Part shown: positions 35,947-44,616 of the stretch, in pieces
Layout: every line of letters begins with the position of its first letter
How positions within the stretch are numbered: the stretch's first letter is position 1
From: Anaerolineales bacterium
Lineage (GTDB): Bacteria; Chloroflexota; Anaerolineae; Anaerolineales; DRMV01
Assembly: GCA_026996855.1 (NCBI GenBank)
Contig: JALWJZ010000103.1
Location: 22,185 to 86,184 of the forward strand
DNA length: 64,000 nucleotides
Reading direction: 5' to 3'
Translations under genes and position numbers: made by a program
Notes under the pieces: model-generated
The model's input: the letters and a program-made list of their open reading frames with translations, nothing else
Database searches by the model: none
Told to the model about the DNA's origin: nothing

Positions 35947-36486
35947 TCACTCCCCTTCCTCTGGCCCTCTGAGTACCACATGCGCCATCCACCCTTTCAC
36001 CCATTTTCCGTTGACCTTGGCCTCTACTTCAAACCAACGATAGCCCTGGTTTTCGACTTCCTTTCCTGTCCAATACACCACGGTACCGTTAGGCACCACA
36101 ATCACCACTTCGGCTTCTAAACTGGGTTCCTGGCGCAAATTCGCCCCATTCGCTGCTTGGGCCTGAACTGTGAAGGCTTTAAACGGCGTGGGGGTCGGTA
36201 CAGGCGTGGGAGACGGCGCGGGTGTTGGTTGCGGTTTAGGCGTGGGCGTGGGCATAGCGGCAAGGGCTTGCTGGACGCGACGTGGTACCAGGGTTTTGGT
36301 GGCGTAGAACACCCCTGCAACCGTCCCGCTGAAAAAAGCAAAAAGCCCGACTCCCATTAACACCAACGCCATCGTCCAGGATATTTGCGAAACGCGCTGT
36401 TTGAAACTTTCCAAACGGGCTTTCCATCCGGGCTGAACGGGTTGTTCAACAGACACGCTTTGCAGTTTTTCCCAATTGGTAGTCAT
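35947..36486 (-). CDS. Membrane-anchored SH3b-domain protein with P/T linker
   Basis: 179 residues from ATG 36486 (GGAGGTGTGGTC; ATGA overlap with the upstream stop). There is a cytosolic N-terminus of ~35 residues, one membrane segment TMALVLMGVGLFAFFSG, a linker of PTPTPKP type, and a C-terminal SH3b-like domain (GANLRQEPSLEAEVVIVVPNGTVVYWTG...GWMAHVVL). Probably faces the wall and binds peptidoglycan or a pilus partner. Confidence 0.8.
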   Translation of the reverse strand: MTTNWEKLQSVSVEQPVQPGWKARLESFKQRVSQISWTMALVLMGVGLFAFFSGTVAGVFYATKTLVPRRVQQALAAMPTPTPKPQPTPAPSPTPVPTPTPFKAFTVQAQAANGANLRQEPSLEAEVVIVVPNGTVVYWTGKEVENQGYRWFEVEAKVNGKWVKGWMAHVVLRGPEEGE

Positions 36487-37661
36487 GACCACACCTCCAA
36501 CCAGAAGTCTTCAGGCTTTTCCTGAGCCAAAGTGACCAAATCCGTTGCCCGACCGGGCAACCCCATGCGCCTGATGTCCGACACCAGAACGCGACGGCGC
36601 TCCGGGTTCGCGGCCACCAAAGCCACGAACCCGCCGTTGGCTTCGGCGTTGTGCCGCCACTTGGCCGGATTCTCTTTGTCGCTGATTTCCACTTCCACGA
36701 ACACACGGCGTTCGGCGTCCAGGGCCAGGTCGGGGGGCGTGGGACTGTCCACCTGGGGCAGCACTTCCACCTTGTAGCCCCGCAACCGGGCGTGCATGGC
36801 CGCGGCCAGCACACCGAGAGTGTGTTTTTCAAAGCGTTCGCCCTCATGGAGACGTATGAGCCGTTCCCAATCGCTTTCCACCGGTTCCCAACCCAACCGA
36901 CGGGCCAGGTCTTTTCCTTCGGATGTGAGCCGATACACGGCCAGACTGGAAGCCACATCTGGCCGCCCGTTCAGCGTGGCTTCCACAAGAAAGCCGCGCT
37001 GGGCCATGAAGGACCCGGCCTTGCGCACCCAGGACCGGGTTGTGTTGGGGGAACGGTGGAAGGCCTGGGCCAGGATGAGCACGTGCTCCATGCGGGTGTT
37101 CACACCGAACCGGGCGAGCAGAAAGACCATCATCAGCCCGCGTTTCCAGCGCACGCCGCCGGAGCGGGCGACCTCACGATACAGGCTGGGCACACGGATT
37201 CCCCCTTCCCAATCCACCTCTTGCAAAGCCCTGGCCCACTCTTGCAGAAGGTCCACACGATGCGGAAGCACAGGCGTTGCGTTGGATGTTGGCTCTGCGA
37301 CTGCGGGTGTTTCATGCTCAGATGTTTCATGCTCAGAGAGAGCAGCCTGCTTCGGCTTGTGCTCTGGTTCTGGCTCTGGACTGCCGTTCCAGGGGCGCGT
37401 GAGCACGTCCTCGAAAAAGCGTTCCCAATCCTGGGCCGTCCAATGTTCCAAAGCCCTGGGATTGGCCTTGCGCAGGGCTTCCAATCGCTCGCCCGCGCCC
37501 AGACGGTAGGCCAGGCGCACCATGAGGGACCGGAAGGCCTGCACTTCGGCCTCGGCCCGTTTTCGCCATTGCCGTTCCAGCGCGGCCAGGCTATCGCTCA
37601 GGCCTGCGGAATCGCGGTGTAGTTCATTTCTCCAATTCACGAACGGCTTGCTCCAGAGCAT
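36483..37661 (-). CDS. Replication-relaxation-like protein with nuclease-type C-terminus
   Basis: A 392-residue protein. Residues ~140-270 look like winged helices (RSPNTTRSWVRKAGSFMAQRGFL, YRLTSEGKDLARRLG). The C-terminus PDLALDAERRVFVEVEISDKE has the PD-x-ExE-x-K spacing of a restriction-endonuclease-like fold, as in plasmid replication-relaxation proteins. It is the best candidate for a DNA-processing enzyme on the element, since no classical relaxase was seen. Overlaps the genes on both sides. Confidence 0.6.
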   Translation of the reverse strand: MLWSKPFVNWRNELHRDSAGLSDSLAALERQWRKRAEAEVQAFRSLMVRLAYRLGAGERLEALRKANPRALEHWTAQDWERFFEDVLTRPWNGSPEPEPEHKPKQAALSEHETSEHETPAVAEPTSNATPVLPHRVDLLQEWARALQEVDWEGGIRVPSLYREVARSGGVRWKRGLMMVFLLARFGVNTRMEHVLILAQAFHRSPNTTRSWVRKAGSFMAQRGFLVEATLNGRPDVASSLAVYRLTSEGKDLARRLGWEPVESDWERLIRLHEGERFEKHTLGVLAAAMHARLRGYKVEVLPQVDSPTPPDLALDAERRVFVEVEISDKENPAKWRHNAEANGGFVALVAANPERRRVLVSDIRRMGLPGRATDLVTLAQEKPEDFWLEVWS

Positions 37662-38046
37662 GAATAGCCTGCTCCTTGGGTATCTGTCCCAGGCTCCAAT
37701 CTCTCACGGCTTTGGCGGCCTGCAAGACGGCCTGTCTCTCCGGTTCCAGGGCTTCCACGCGTTGCTCATTCACCAATCGAAGCGTTTCCTCGTACAGCCA
37801 TTGGCCGCGCACGGCGTCAGGGTTCCCGTCCAAAATCTCGGCCAGAGCCTCGGTTTGGCGGCGCAGCGCCGCCAGTTCGCGGTCATAGGCCCGTTCCTCC
37901 TTGAGGATTTGCCACTCCGTCCAGGTCAACAGTCGGTCTGGTGCCAGGGACTTCCCCAAAGCACCCAGGCCCACCATCACCGCCAGGACAATCAGAAAAG
38001 CGCCTATGAGCATAGGCATTCGTTTGACTTCTAATTCAATCTCCAT
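37624..38046 (-). CDS. Single-pass membrane protein with coiled coil, 140 aa
   Basis: One membrane segment (MLIGAFLIVLAVMVGLGAL) is followed by a long charged helix rich in Glu, Arg and Leu. AGGAGGTGGTCTC precedes ATG 38046. Follows the Tad pilin genes, so it may be an accessory of the pilus; no family recognised. Confidence 0.65.
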   Translation of the reverse strand: MEIELEVKRMPMLIGAFLIVLAVMVGLGALGKSLAPDRLLTWTEWQILKEERAYDRELAALRRQTEALAEILDGNPDAVRGQWLYEETLRLVNEQRVEALEPERQAVLQAAKAVRDWSLGQIPKEQAIHALEQAVRELEK

Positions 38047-38109
38047 GAGACCACCTCCTGGGGGCCGCCCCTGGCAGGCCGCCTAAGTGACGGCCCCAGG
38101 CGGCAGTGC

Positions 38110-38244
38110 TCAGGGCAAAAGGCGGGCGAGGGCGAGGAACCGAGCCAAAACCCACCGGTTCACAGCCTGGCCAACTTTGAGAATGAAGAGCAGTTTGAGA
38201 ACCAGCAGCCAGGCCATCATGCTGAGGGATGCAGAGCCGCGCAT
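38110..38244 (-). CDS. Small membrane peptide, 44 aa
   Basis: Too short for the ORF track as a separate gene. MRGSASLSMMAWLLVLKLLFILKVG then NRWVLARFLALARLLP; GGGAGG sits 6 nt before ATG 38244. Lies between the TadG-like gene and the 140-aa membrane protein on the same strand. Confidence 0.5.
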   Translation of the reverse strand: MRGSASLSMMAWLLVLKLLFILKVGQAVNRWVLARFLALARLLP

Positions 38245-38282
38245 GGGAAACCTCCCACAAGTGATTTCCCCATGCCGCGACG

Positions 38283-38322
38283 AAGTGCCGGGAGCATGGG
38301 TACCCAAATGCTCCCGGCACTT
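38283..38322. repeat. Long perfect hairpin after the TadG-like gene
   Basis: AAGTGCCGGGAGCAT/ATGCTCCCGGCACTT, a 15-bp stem. No T-run on the transcribed strand, so it may stabilise mRNA rather than terminate. Confidence 0.75.
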
Positions 38323-38327
38323 TTCCC

Positions 38328-38756
38328 TCAGCGCGTGCGGAACGTGCCCTCGGCATCCGCCCAACCCTCCAACGCGACCGTACGAGGAAGAAACCACAGA
38401 GACACTTGACCACGACTCACACAACGAATGCGACGCTCACCTACAGGATGGGCTGCAAAAGAAACCCCCTGCAAAACAGGGGCACCCTGGAGGGTGCGCA
38501 GGAACATGGCACGCCCCACCTGCAAGGCTCGCGGGGACCATTTCATGCGTTTCACGCCTGTTTGTTTGAAAGCATCCACACCGTCCTCAAAAGCCACTTG
38601 AACGGCTGCCTCGCATCCCGCGTCCGTGGCCACCTGCAATCGGGCGTCAGCGTAAAGCAAGCGGAGGCCGTCAATGACCAACGCCATCAACGGCATGAGG
38701 ACGAAGCCCAGGAGAAGGGCCGTCCATGCCAGCGACGAGGCTCGAACGGGGCGCAT
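38328..38756 (-). CDS. TadG-like pilus assembly protein
   Basis: 142 residues from ATG 38756 (AAGGAGGG 6 nt upstream; overlaps the TadE stop as TGATG). SSLAWTALLLGFVLMPLMALVIDGLRLLY is the N-terminal membrane anchor, and the remainder is extracellular. Order Flp-TadE-this gene supports the Tad assignment. Confidence 0.7.
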   Translation of the reverse strand: MRPVRASSLAWTALLLGFVLMPLMALVIDGLRLLYADARLQVATDAGCEAAVQVAFEDGVDAFKQTGVKRMKWSPRALQVGRAMFLRTLQGAPVLQGVSFAAHPVGERRIRCVSRGQVSLWFLPRTVALEGWADAEGTFRTR

Positions 38757-39157
38757 CACCATCCCTCCTTGCGGAAGGTGGCCCTGGCCTGGCCATGAAA
38801 ATCCGACATGTTCACGCCGAACCAAGAGGCCAGGCCCTTGAAGTAGTTGGGCACGGTGAAGTCTACGATGACCTGAACCTCACCGCCTCGTTCGGACGCC
38901 GCGACGACTCGAACGCGGTATTGCCCTACCGGGGCCACGGCGATGCGCTGCATGGCCGCCTGACGTGCGAGAGCGGCCGGATTCTCCTGCGCCACGGAAC
39001 CCATGCGGGCACCGTAGTTGGCCGCATTGGACGCCAGCAACCCCGCGTAGCCAAAAAGGGCCAGGTTGAAAAGCCCTATGGAGAGCAACAGAAGCAGCGG
39101 GTAGGTAAAAGCGGCTTCTTCCAATTCCCCGCGGCGTTTACGCCACCATCGCCACAT
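38756..39157 (-). CDS. TadE-like pseudopilin
   Basis: 133 residues: MWRWWRKRRGELEEAAFTYPLLLLLSIGLFNLALFGY, a prepilin-type N-terminus with basic leader, Gly and acidic residues before the membrane helix, then a short beta-rich domain. GGGAGGTGAG precedes ATG 39157. The RRGELEE site resembles RRGELDE in the adjacent Flp pilin, implying the same peptidase. Confidence 0.85.
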   Translation of the reverse strand: MWRWWRKRRGELEEAAFTYPLLLLLSIGLFNLALFGYAGLLASNAANYGARMGSVAQENPAALARQAAMQRIAVAPVGQYRVRVVAASERGGEVQVIVDFTVPNYFKGLASWFGVNMSDFHGQARATFRKEGW

Positions 39158-39172
39158 CCCAATCTCACCTCC

Positions 39173-39352
39173 CTACAAACGGCTGGCCAGAGATTGGAAG
39201 GTCTGACTGACACGGCTCCCCAGCGCATACACACCAACTACGGCCACCAAGACGAAGAAAGCAATGAGTAACGCCTTTTCATCCAGTTCCCCGCGACGCT
39301 CTTCCAGCCAAAGGCGCATTTTGATAACCTTCAACATCAGACACTCGACCAT
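39173..39352 (-). CDS. Flp-type pilin
   Basis: 59 residues from ATG 39352 (AAGGAGGTAATGAT); much shorter than the track ORF. MRLWLEERRGELDEKALLIAFFVLVAVVGVYALGSRVSQTFQSL has the class III prepilin plan: short leader, Gly, acidic positions, one helix. Predicted to be cleaved by the peptidase at 39427-39816 and assembled into the Tad pilus. Confidence 0.85.
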   Translation of the reverse strand: MVECLMLKVIKMRLWLEERRGELDEKALLIAFFVLVAVVGVYALGSRVSQTFQSLASRL

Positions 39353-39382
39353 ATCATTACCTCCTTCAGGCGGATTTAAAGC

Positions 39383-39453
39383 AAAAAGGCGTACTACCCC
39401 TCCGGTAGTACGCCAGTCATTTCGCATTATAGAGCCATGGACGCAATGGTCAA
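39383..39453 (-). promoter_or_regulatory. Promoter plus 5' hairpin of the Flp pilin operon (cassette P1)
   Basis: On the minus strand TTGACC-N16-TATAAT (39453-39426) then GCGAAATGACT and a perfect stem GGCGTACTACC/GGTAGTACGCC followed by TTTTT. The promoter lies inside the 3' end of the peptidase gene. It is nearly the same sequence as cassette P2 at 51016-51090. Confidence 0.8.
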
Positions 39454-39816
39454 GACCAAAGCGCCTAAAAAGAAACCCGGAAGAGCGGGAAACGGCGACC
39501 GAAACCCCTGGCCAGCCCACCACAGCATAGCACCCAACCATGCACCAATGGGCAAAACGGGATTAACCAGACTCATAGCGCTCAGGGTCAGCACATCCGC
39601 CGAACCCATCCAAGAACGAAGAAGAAGGCCCAAACCAAACCACACCACAGCCCATATCCAGGCTTCCAGTCCTCCCATAGAGAGACGAAGGGTTATGGCC
39701 CAAAACAACATCCCGGCAAGCGTCCATGCATTCACCTGCCGCGAACGCAGGTCCTGCCAGGCGGCCAGGCCCAACAAGACCAGAAACCCTACCATACCCC
39801 AGGCAGAAGCCGCCAT
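39427..39816 (-). CDS. Prepilin peptidase, TadV type
   Basis: 129 residues from ATG 39816 with the two catalytic Asp of A24 peptidases: AAWQDLRSRQVNAW and GSADVLTLSA (GxAD in place of GxGD). It lacks the N-terminal methylase domain of PilD-type enzymes. Overlaps by 28 nt a separate membrane methyltransferase gene. Confidence 0.88.
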   Translation of the reverse strand: MAASAWGMVGFLVLLGLAAWQDLRSRQVNAWTLAGMLFWAITLRLSMGGLEAWIWAVVWFGLGLLLRSWMGSADVLTLSAMSLVNPVLPIGAWLGAMLWWAGQGFRSPFPALPGFFLGALVLTIASMAL

Positions 39817-40379
39817 CGTACCCTCCGGGCGTACTCGGTGTAACCGTCCAAAATCCCCTCTTCCCACTGAATACGCAGCAACACCGTTACGGTGAGCACC
39901 GCGGCCAGAGCCAGATTGCGCAGGGAGGGGTTCAGAAGCACAACCGGTATCAAACTCAGGGTTTCCCCAGCATACATAGGGTGTCGAATGAACCGATAAG
40001 GGCCGTGTGTGACCAAACCCCGGTCCGCAGGTGCAACACCAAAAGCCGCACCCAGGGAAACCATCCCCCACAAAGCCAGGCCCACACCCACCAGGCCCAA
40101 TGCTTCAGCCCACCATGTCGTATGACCCGCTTCCAATCCCTGGGGGAGAACAGCGTCTATCCATGCGATGACCTTCTGATACCAGGGAGCGTCTCTCCGG
40201 GCCGCCCGCCGATGCCAAAGGCGGAAGGCAGCCAATCCGCCGTGCAAAGCCACGGCCAAGGACAACCAATTTCCCATATCTACAAACCGGCGCAGATTGA
40301 TGCCGGCCAGCAGAACCAGGAAAGCAGTACCTATCAGGGTGAGGCAAACATGGAGAACACGGGAGCACCCAGTACCCAT
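39789..40379 (-). CDS. ICMT/PEMT-like membrane methyltransferase
   Basis: 196 residues, several membrane helices, and the family signature VTHGPYRFIRHPMYAGE near the C-terminus. Isoprenylcysteine-type methyltransferases act on membrane-embedded substrates with SAM. Sandwiched between TadC (46-nt overlap) and TadV (28-nt overlap), so its substrate may be a pilin or its peptide (inference). No good ribosome site at ATG 40379; coupling is likely. Confidence 0.8.
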   Translation of the reverse strand: MGTGCSRVLHVCLTLIGTAFLVLLAGINLRRFVDMGNWLSLAVALHGGLAAFRLWHRRAARRDAPWYQKVIAWIDAVLPQGLEAGHTTWWAEALGLVGVGLALWGMVSLGAAFGVAPADRGLVTHGPYRFIRHPMYAGETLSLIPVVLLNPSLRNLALAAVLTVTVLLRIQWEEGILDGYTEYARRVRWRLLPGVW

Positions 40380-41194
40380 AGAAGGAACCCCACGAAAGGC
40401 ATGAAGTAAAAGATAGCCGCGGCCAACACCAACTGGCTGTCCAGTTTCTTGGCCCGTGCCATAACGTCTGTGCGATATTCACGAGCCATAGCGCGGGCAA
40501 TTTCCGACATGAGAAAAGCCCCCTGGGTACCCTTCCGGGCCACCATGTCCAATTGGACGGCCAGCATCAAAATTTCCGGCACACCGCGGGAAAACTTGCG
40601 GGCATAATCCAGGAACATGCCCACCGCAGGGGGACGGGAAAACAGCGGACGTCCGGTTTTCCGAGCCTGCTCGACGGCCTCAGCAATGAAACGGTGAAGC
40701 GGGCCTGAGAGTTGCGCGGCGCGTTCCAAAGCCAGGTCCGGTGATGCGCCCGCGGCCAGTTCCGCAGCCATGACAGTTGCCAATTCAGGAAGTTGACGTT
40801 TAGCCAATCGCTTCGCGCGGGAGGCCCGGTTTCGTACTTTGAGGATGGGGTAATACGTGAGAAGCAGGGGCAGAAACCAGGCCAACCCTTTTGGAATGCC
40901 AACAACCAGGAAAAGGGCCAGATACCCAAATGCCGTCATGACCGCGGCTTCCCCAAGGACGCGGTACGCCGTCACGTTTTTCAAGTACCCGGCTCGCTGC
41001 GCCCAGGTCAAATCCTCTCGGATACGCTTGAGGGAAAACGGGAAACGCTTGGCCAACCAAGCCCCAAATTGCTCCAAGGTACCCCCTTCTCTTCCGCGGT
41101 ATTCAGCCAAAATCGCGGTCGGACGGCGAGATAGTCCCAAATCCAAGGCCCAATATACGGCCAGGCCCAAAGCAAACGCTGCGAAGAAAGTCAT
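40334..41194 (-). CDS. TadC-like inner-membrane platform protein
   Basis: 286 residues from ATG 41194; the track ORF is 137 codons too long. T2SSF-type fold with LPELATVMAAELAAGASPDLALERAAQ and MPFVGFLLWVLGAP. The first ~20 residues (AFALGLAVYWALDLGLS) are nearly identical to TadB. Overlaps TadB by 4 nt. Confidence 0.88.
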   Translation of the reverse strand: MTFFAAFALGLAVYWALDLGLSRRPTAILAEYRGREGGTLEQFGAWLAKRFPFSLKRIREDLTWAQRAGYLKNVTAYRVLGEAAVMTAFGYLALFLVVGIPKGLAWFLPLLLTYYPILKVRNRASRAKRLAKRQLPELATVMAAELAAGASPDLALERAAQLSGPLHRFIAEAVEQARKTGRPLFSRPPAVGMFLDYARKFSRGVPEILMLAVQLDMVARKGTQGAFLMSEIARAMAREYRTDVMARAKKLDSQLVLAAAIFYFMPFVGFLLWVLGAPVFSMFASP

Positions 41195-42111
41195 AGGCTC
41201 ACCTCCCGAATGAGGCCCTGGATATAGAAATAGCCCACCACCCCCCAGACCACGAGAAGCACCAAAAGTACCTGATTGAACGGCTGGTAAAACAGGGCTT
41301 TGGTCTGGGGGTTGGACATGATGACAACAAGACCGGTACCCAAGGCCAACAAAATCACTCGGATAGTACCCCATGCACCGGCCGCCGCGGCCATGGCCTC
41401 GGCGCGGGCGTCCAGGATGTGGGTGAGGTTCTCGGCCACCATGTTGAAAGCCTCTACATAACCCACGCCGCCGGTTTCCCACACGCGCTTCAATTCCCGA
41501 AGGAACAGCACCAGAGTTGGCGAAAGCATTTCGGCTTCCTGGATGGCTTGTTGAAAAGCGCGGCCGGGTTCCCGGTGAAGCCGATGGACGAAGGTCTGCA
41601 TCCACTTCCTCAGCGGGCTGTTCTGCTCCATGCTTTCGAGCACTTCATCCAGGGCTTGCAAAAGATTGGGGGTGATGGGAAGGGTGGCAGCCAGGCGGGT
41701 CAGCACCAAAGGGAGTTCCTTTTCCATGCGCTGACGAAAGTCCTTCCACTTGGTCTCTACCCAGGTGCGCACCAGGAAATAAGATGCTACAGGGGATGCA
41801 AGGACAAAGACAGGTGGTAGAAACACCGCGGCCAGACTGCCCACCACGACGGTGGAAGCCAGAACACCAAACCAAAAGGCCCTGTTTTCCCAACCTTTGA
41901 CGTCCAGGCCCAGGGATTGGAAAGCCAGGCGAATGGGCAACGCCCGGTCAACAATCAACGTTTTTTGGTCGTCACGGCTTCGCATGTATTGCCGCAAGGT
42001 AGTCTGCACCCGGTGGCTATTCCAAAGGGATAGTCCCAAATCCAAAGCCCAGTAAACAGCCAGGCCCAAAGCAAACGCCACTATGATGGGTATAACCAAA
42101 TCCATCATCAT
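41191..42111 (-). CDS. TadB-like inner-membrane platform protein
   Basis: 306 residues from ATG 42111 (ATGA overlap with tadA). T2SSF pattern: KELPLVLTRLAATLPITPNLLQALDEVLE, four main membrane segments. Forms the motor platform with TadC above the ATPase TadA. Confidence 0.88.
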   Translation of the reverse strand: MMMDLVIPIIVAFALGLAVYWALDLGLSLWNSHRVQTTLRQYMRSRDDQKTLIVDRALPIRLAFQSLGLDVKGWENRAFWFGVLASTVVVGSLAAVFLPPVFVLASPVASYFLVRTWVETKWKDFRQRMEKELPLVLTRLAATLPITPNLLQALDEVLESMEQNSPLRKWMQTFVHRLHREPGRAFQQAIQEAEMLSPTLVLFLRELKRVWETGGVGYVEAFNMVAENLTHILDARAEAMAAAAGAWGTIRVILLALGTGLVVIMSNPQTKALFYQPFNQVLLVLLVVWGVVGYFYIQGLIREVSL

Positions 42112-43334
42112 CGCCGCTCCCTGGTGAGGGGTTCCATGGAAGTGTCGCCGTAACGGTACACCTGGCGGAACTTCACATCTCCGCCTTTGAAACCTGCAAC
42201 TTCGTGAACGGCCAGCACCCGCCGTTTGCCGTCCGCCCAACCCACGGTGACCACCACATCTATGGCCTGCTCGAAGATGGCTTTGGCGGCCTCCATACGC
42301 ACCTGGGCGTCGGCGAACATGATGACGGCCAGACGAAACACCGCGTGCTGGGGACTTTCCGCGTGGAACGTAGACAGACCGGGGTGGTCGGACATCTGGG
42401 CGCGGAACAGGGCCAGGGCTGCATCGCCCGTGCGCACCTCACCCACGATGAGCCATTGCGGTGCCATGCGCATAGCATCGTCCACGCCGTCCTTCAGGGT
42501 GTACGGCGGTACCTGGCTTCCGGGCATGGAAGACCGGGCTTCGAGCGTGACCACATTGGGATGCCGGAGCCAGATTTCTTCAGGGTCCTCAATCTTCACC
42601 ACGCGTGCATCGGCCGGGATGCCCCCGTTGGCCAGGGCACTGAGGAAAGTGGTCTTGCCCGTGGCCGTGCCACCAATGACCAAAACCCGCAGTTTTCGCC
42701 CGACCGCGGCGCATAAAGCGTCCATGACAAAATCCGGGGCCATTTCCCAGGCAATGATGTCCTGGGGCAGGATGGGTCGGGCTTCAAACAAACGAATGTT
42801 AATGGCGGGGTACCCTTCCCCTGGGGCCAACACAGGATGCACGATTTTTACACGTGCGCCCCCCGTTCCATGGAACCGAGGCAAACGAGCGTTTACTGAA
42901 GGATTGGCTTCGTTCAAAGCCCGCCCCGTAGGGGCCAACAGGGCTTCCACAGCGCGCCAGGCTTCTTCTACTGTGGGGCGATAATCCCACGGCTCGAAAT
43001 GCTCAGCCCCTTTTCGCAACAACCACACCGAGCCATCAGGGTTCAAAGCAATCTCGGTCAGGTCGTTTCGAGAAGGAGGCAATAGCGCACCAAGAAAACC
43101 CATCCCGCCCACTTGAGCGGCTGCTCGGCGCGCCATATCTTCCACCAACACCGGCCCCGCGGTTAGACCCTTTTCTGCAAGGAGGCGGTGCACTTCTTGG
43201 CGGGCCTCTTTCAAGAGGGCTTCTGTATCCCGAACCACGGCAAGGGGTAGCCGTCCTAACCGTTCCACAGCTTCCCGAACGATGTTGTCCTGGTGCTCTG
43301 TGGTTAGCGTTTGGGCAAATTGCGTCCAGGTCAT
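42108..43334 (-). CDS. TadA/CpaF-type secretion ATPase
   Basis: 408 residues. Walker A GGTATGKTT, Asp box KIEDPEEIW, Walker B WLIVGEVRTGDA and His box STFHAESPQHA are all present. Drives pilus assembly; TadA-family proteins are close kin of VirB11. Starts 19 nt after TadZ ends. Confidence 0.93.
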   Translation of the reverse strand: MTWTQFAQTLTTEHQDNIVREAVERLGRLPLAVVRDTEALLKEARQEVHRLLAEKGLTAGPVLVEDMARRAAAQVGGMGFLGALLPPSRNDLTEIALNPDGSVWLLRKGAEHFEPWDYRPTVEEAWRAVEALLAPTGRALNEANPSVNARLPRFHGTGGARVKIVHPVLAPGEGYPAINIRLFEARPILPQDIIAWEMAPDFVMDALCAAVGRKLRVLVIGGTATGKTTFLSALANGGIPADARVVKIEDPEEIWLRHPNVVTLEARSSMPGSQVPPYTLKDGVDDAMRMAPQWLIVGEVRTGDAALALFRAQMSDHPGLSTFHAESPQHAVFRLAVIMFADAQVRMEAAKAIFEQAIDVVVTVGWADGKRRVLAVHEVAGFKGGDVKFRQVYRYGDTSMEPLTRERR

Positions 43335-43353
43335 GACTCCCTCGCTTCCGGTC

Positions 43354-44616
43354 TCACGTTCGCACCTTTACCCGCACCGGTCCCATCCGATACTCCTGGG
43401 CTGCGTTGGATGCGGCTGCGACCGCGGGCATGGGCGGAACCAATGCATTGACAAGTCCCTGAATAGCCTTTCGAAACTCCCCCACACCCAGTGGGGACTG
43501 ACGTCGGTCCTGGGCCACGGCCACCGCGGACAGGAAAGGAATGGTCGCGGCCAAAGGCGGGAAAGTGGCCCCCGACACGTCCCGCAGCATCTCTGTTGCG
43601 GCCCGGTGCCATTCTTTGGGCGCGATGCGTCCGCCCACCATGTTCAGGGCCACCAAGATGTGATTCGCGGGCAGGCGGTGCTCGCCGGACACGCGTTCGG
43701 TGACCGTGCGGTAGGCTTCCACAGTGCTCAGGATGTCGGCCAGAGAAGGTCTGGCTACCAACACCAAATGAGTGGCCGCAGTGATGGCTTGGGCCGCGAT
43801 ATTCGCGTTAGGGGTGTCCAGGACGAGCAGGGCATACCCTGCCCTGGCCGCGGTGCTCACCAACGCAGACAGCGAAGCCGGGTTTTCGGTAGGCAATGCG
43901 GAAAAGCGGGCCTCGGTGAGTACATCCGGGAACCCCCCTAACACGGCCAGGCCGTTCAGCATTTGCAAACTTTCCTGCAACCCTTCTACCGAGGGATTGG
44001 CCATCCAGGATGTGATATTGGGTTCAGGCTTCAAGCCCAGAACCAGGGGGTTGGTGTCCGGGGTATCCAGGCCCACCAACATGGTGGGCACGCCGCGAGT
44101 TGCGGCTTCCAGGGCCACTGCCGCGGCCAATGTGCTTTTCCCCGTACCGCCTGCATGATTCCAGAACATCACCACGCGAAAACCCACCACCAACGCGGGG
44201 CCAGATGGGGCCGCTTGCGGCGAAACCTCTGCCCCACCCCATCCCCCTGTGGTTGTCATGACTGCGGCGGCCACAATGCGGTCGGGAAGTTTGTGCAGGT
44301 CTTCGAAATCCCCTATATGCACCTCCCGCACCCTGGGCATCTGGGCAAAGGCCTGACGCATCTCCGCGGCCTGGGGCGGCAGGACCAGAAAGACCTCCGC
44401 CTGTACGGCCTGCAGGAACCGCTGCAGGGGGTCCGGCCCACCGAAGAGGGTGGCATCCAGGACCAAGGCCTGGGGGTTGTAGGCCATCTTGGATTGCAGG
44501 TCTTCGACGCTCAGGGCCACCGAGACCACATGGAGCCGGTCGTCGTCGCTGAGCACCGGCCCCCATACGTTGAGGCGAGGCATGGGAGCGGCAATCAAAA
44601 CCGTGACCTTGGTCAT
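43354..44616 (-). CDS. TadZ/CpaE-like MinD-family ATPase
   Basis: 420 residues: an N-terminal receiver-like domain (~1-120, ALVLDATLFGG) and a ParA/MinD domain with NHAGGTGKST. The signature Lys of the deviant Walker A is missing, as in several TadZ proteins, which position Tad pili at the pole. ATGA overlap with CpaB. Confidence 0.85.
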   Translation of the reverse strand: MTKVTVLIAAPMPRLNVWGPVLSDDDRLHVVSVALSVEDLQSKMAYNPQALVLDATLFGGPDPLQRFLQAVQAEVFLVLPPQAAEMRQAFAQMPRVREVHIGDFEDLHKLPDRIVAAAVMTTTGGWGGAEVSPQAAPSGPALVVGFRVVMFWNHAGGTGKSTLAAAVALEAATRGVPTMLVGLDTPDTNPLVLGLKPEPNITSWMANPSVEGLQESLQMLNGLAVLGGFPDVLTEARFSALPTENPASLSALVSTAARAGYALLVLDTPNANIAAQAITAATHLVLVARPSLADILSTVEAYRTVTERVSGEHRLPANHILVALNMVGGRIAPKEWHRAATEMLRDVSGATFPPLAATIPFLSAVAVAQDRRQSPLGVGEFRKAIQGLVNALVPPMPAVAAASNAAQEYRMGPVRVKVRT

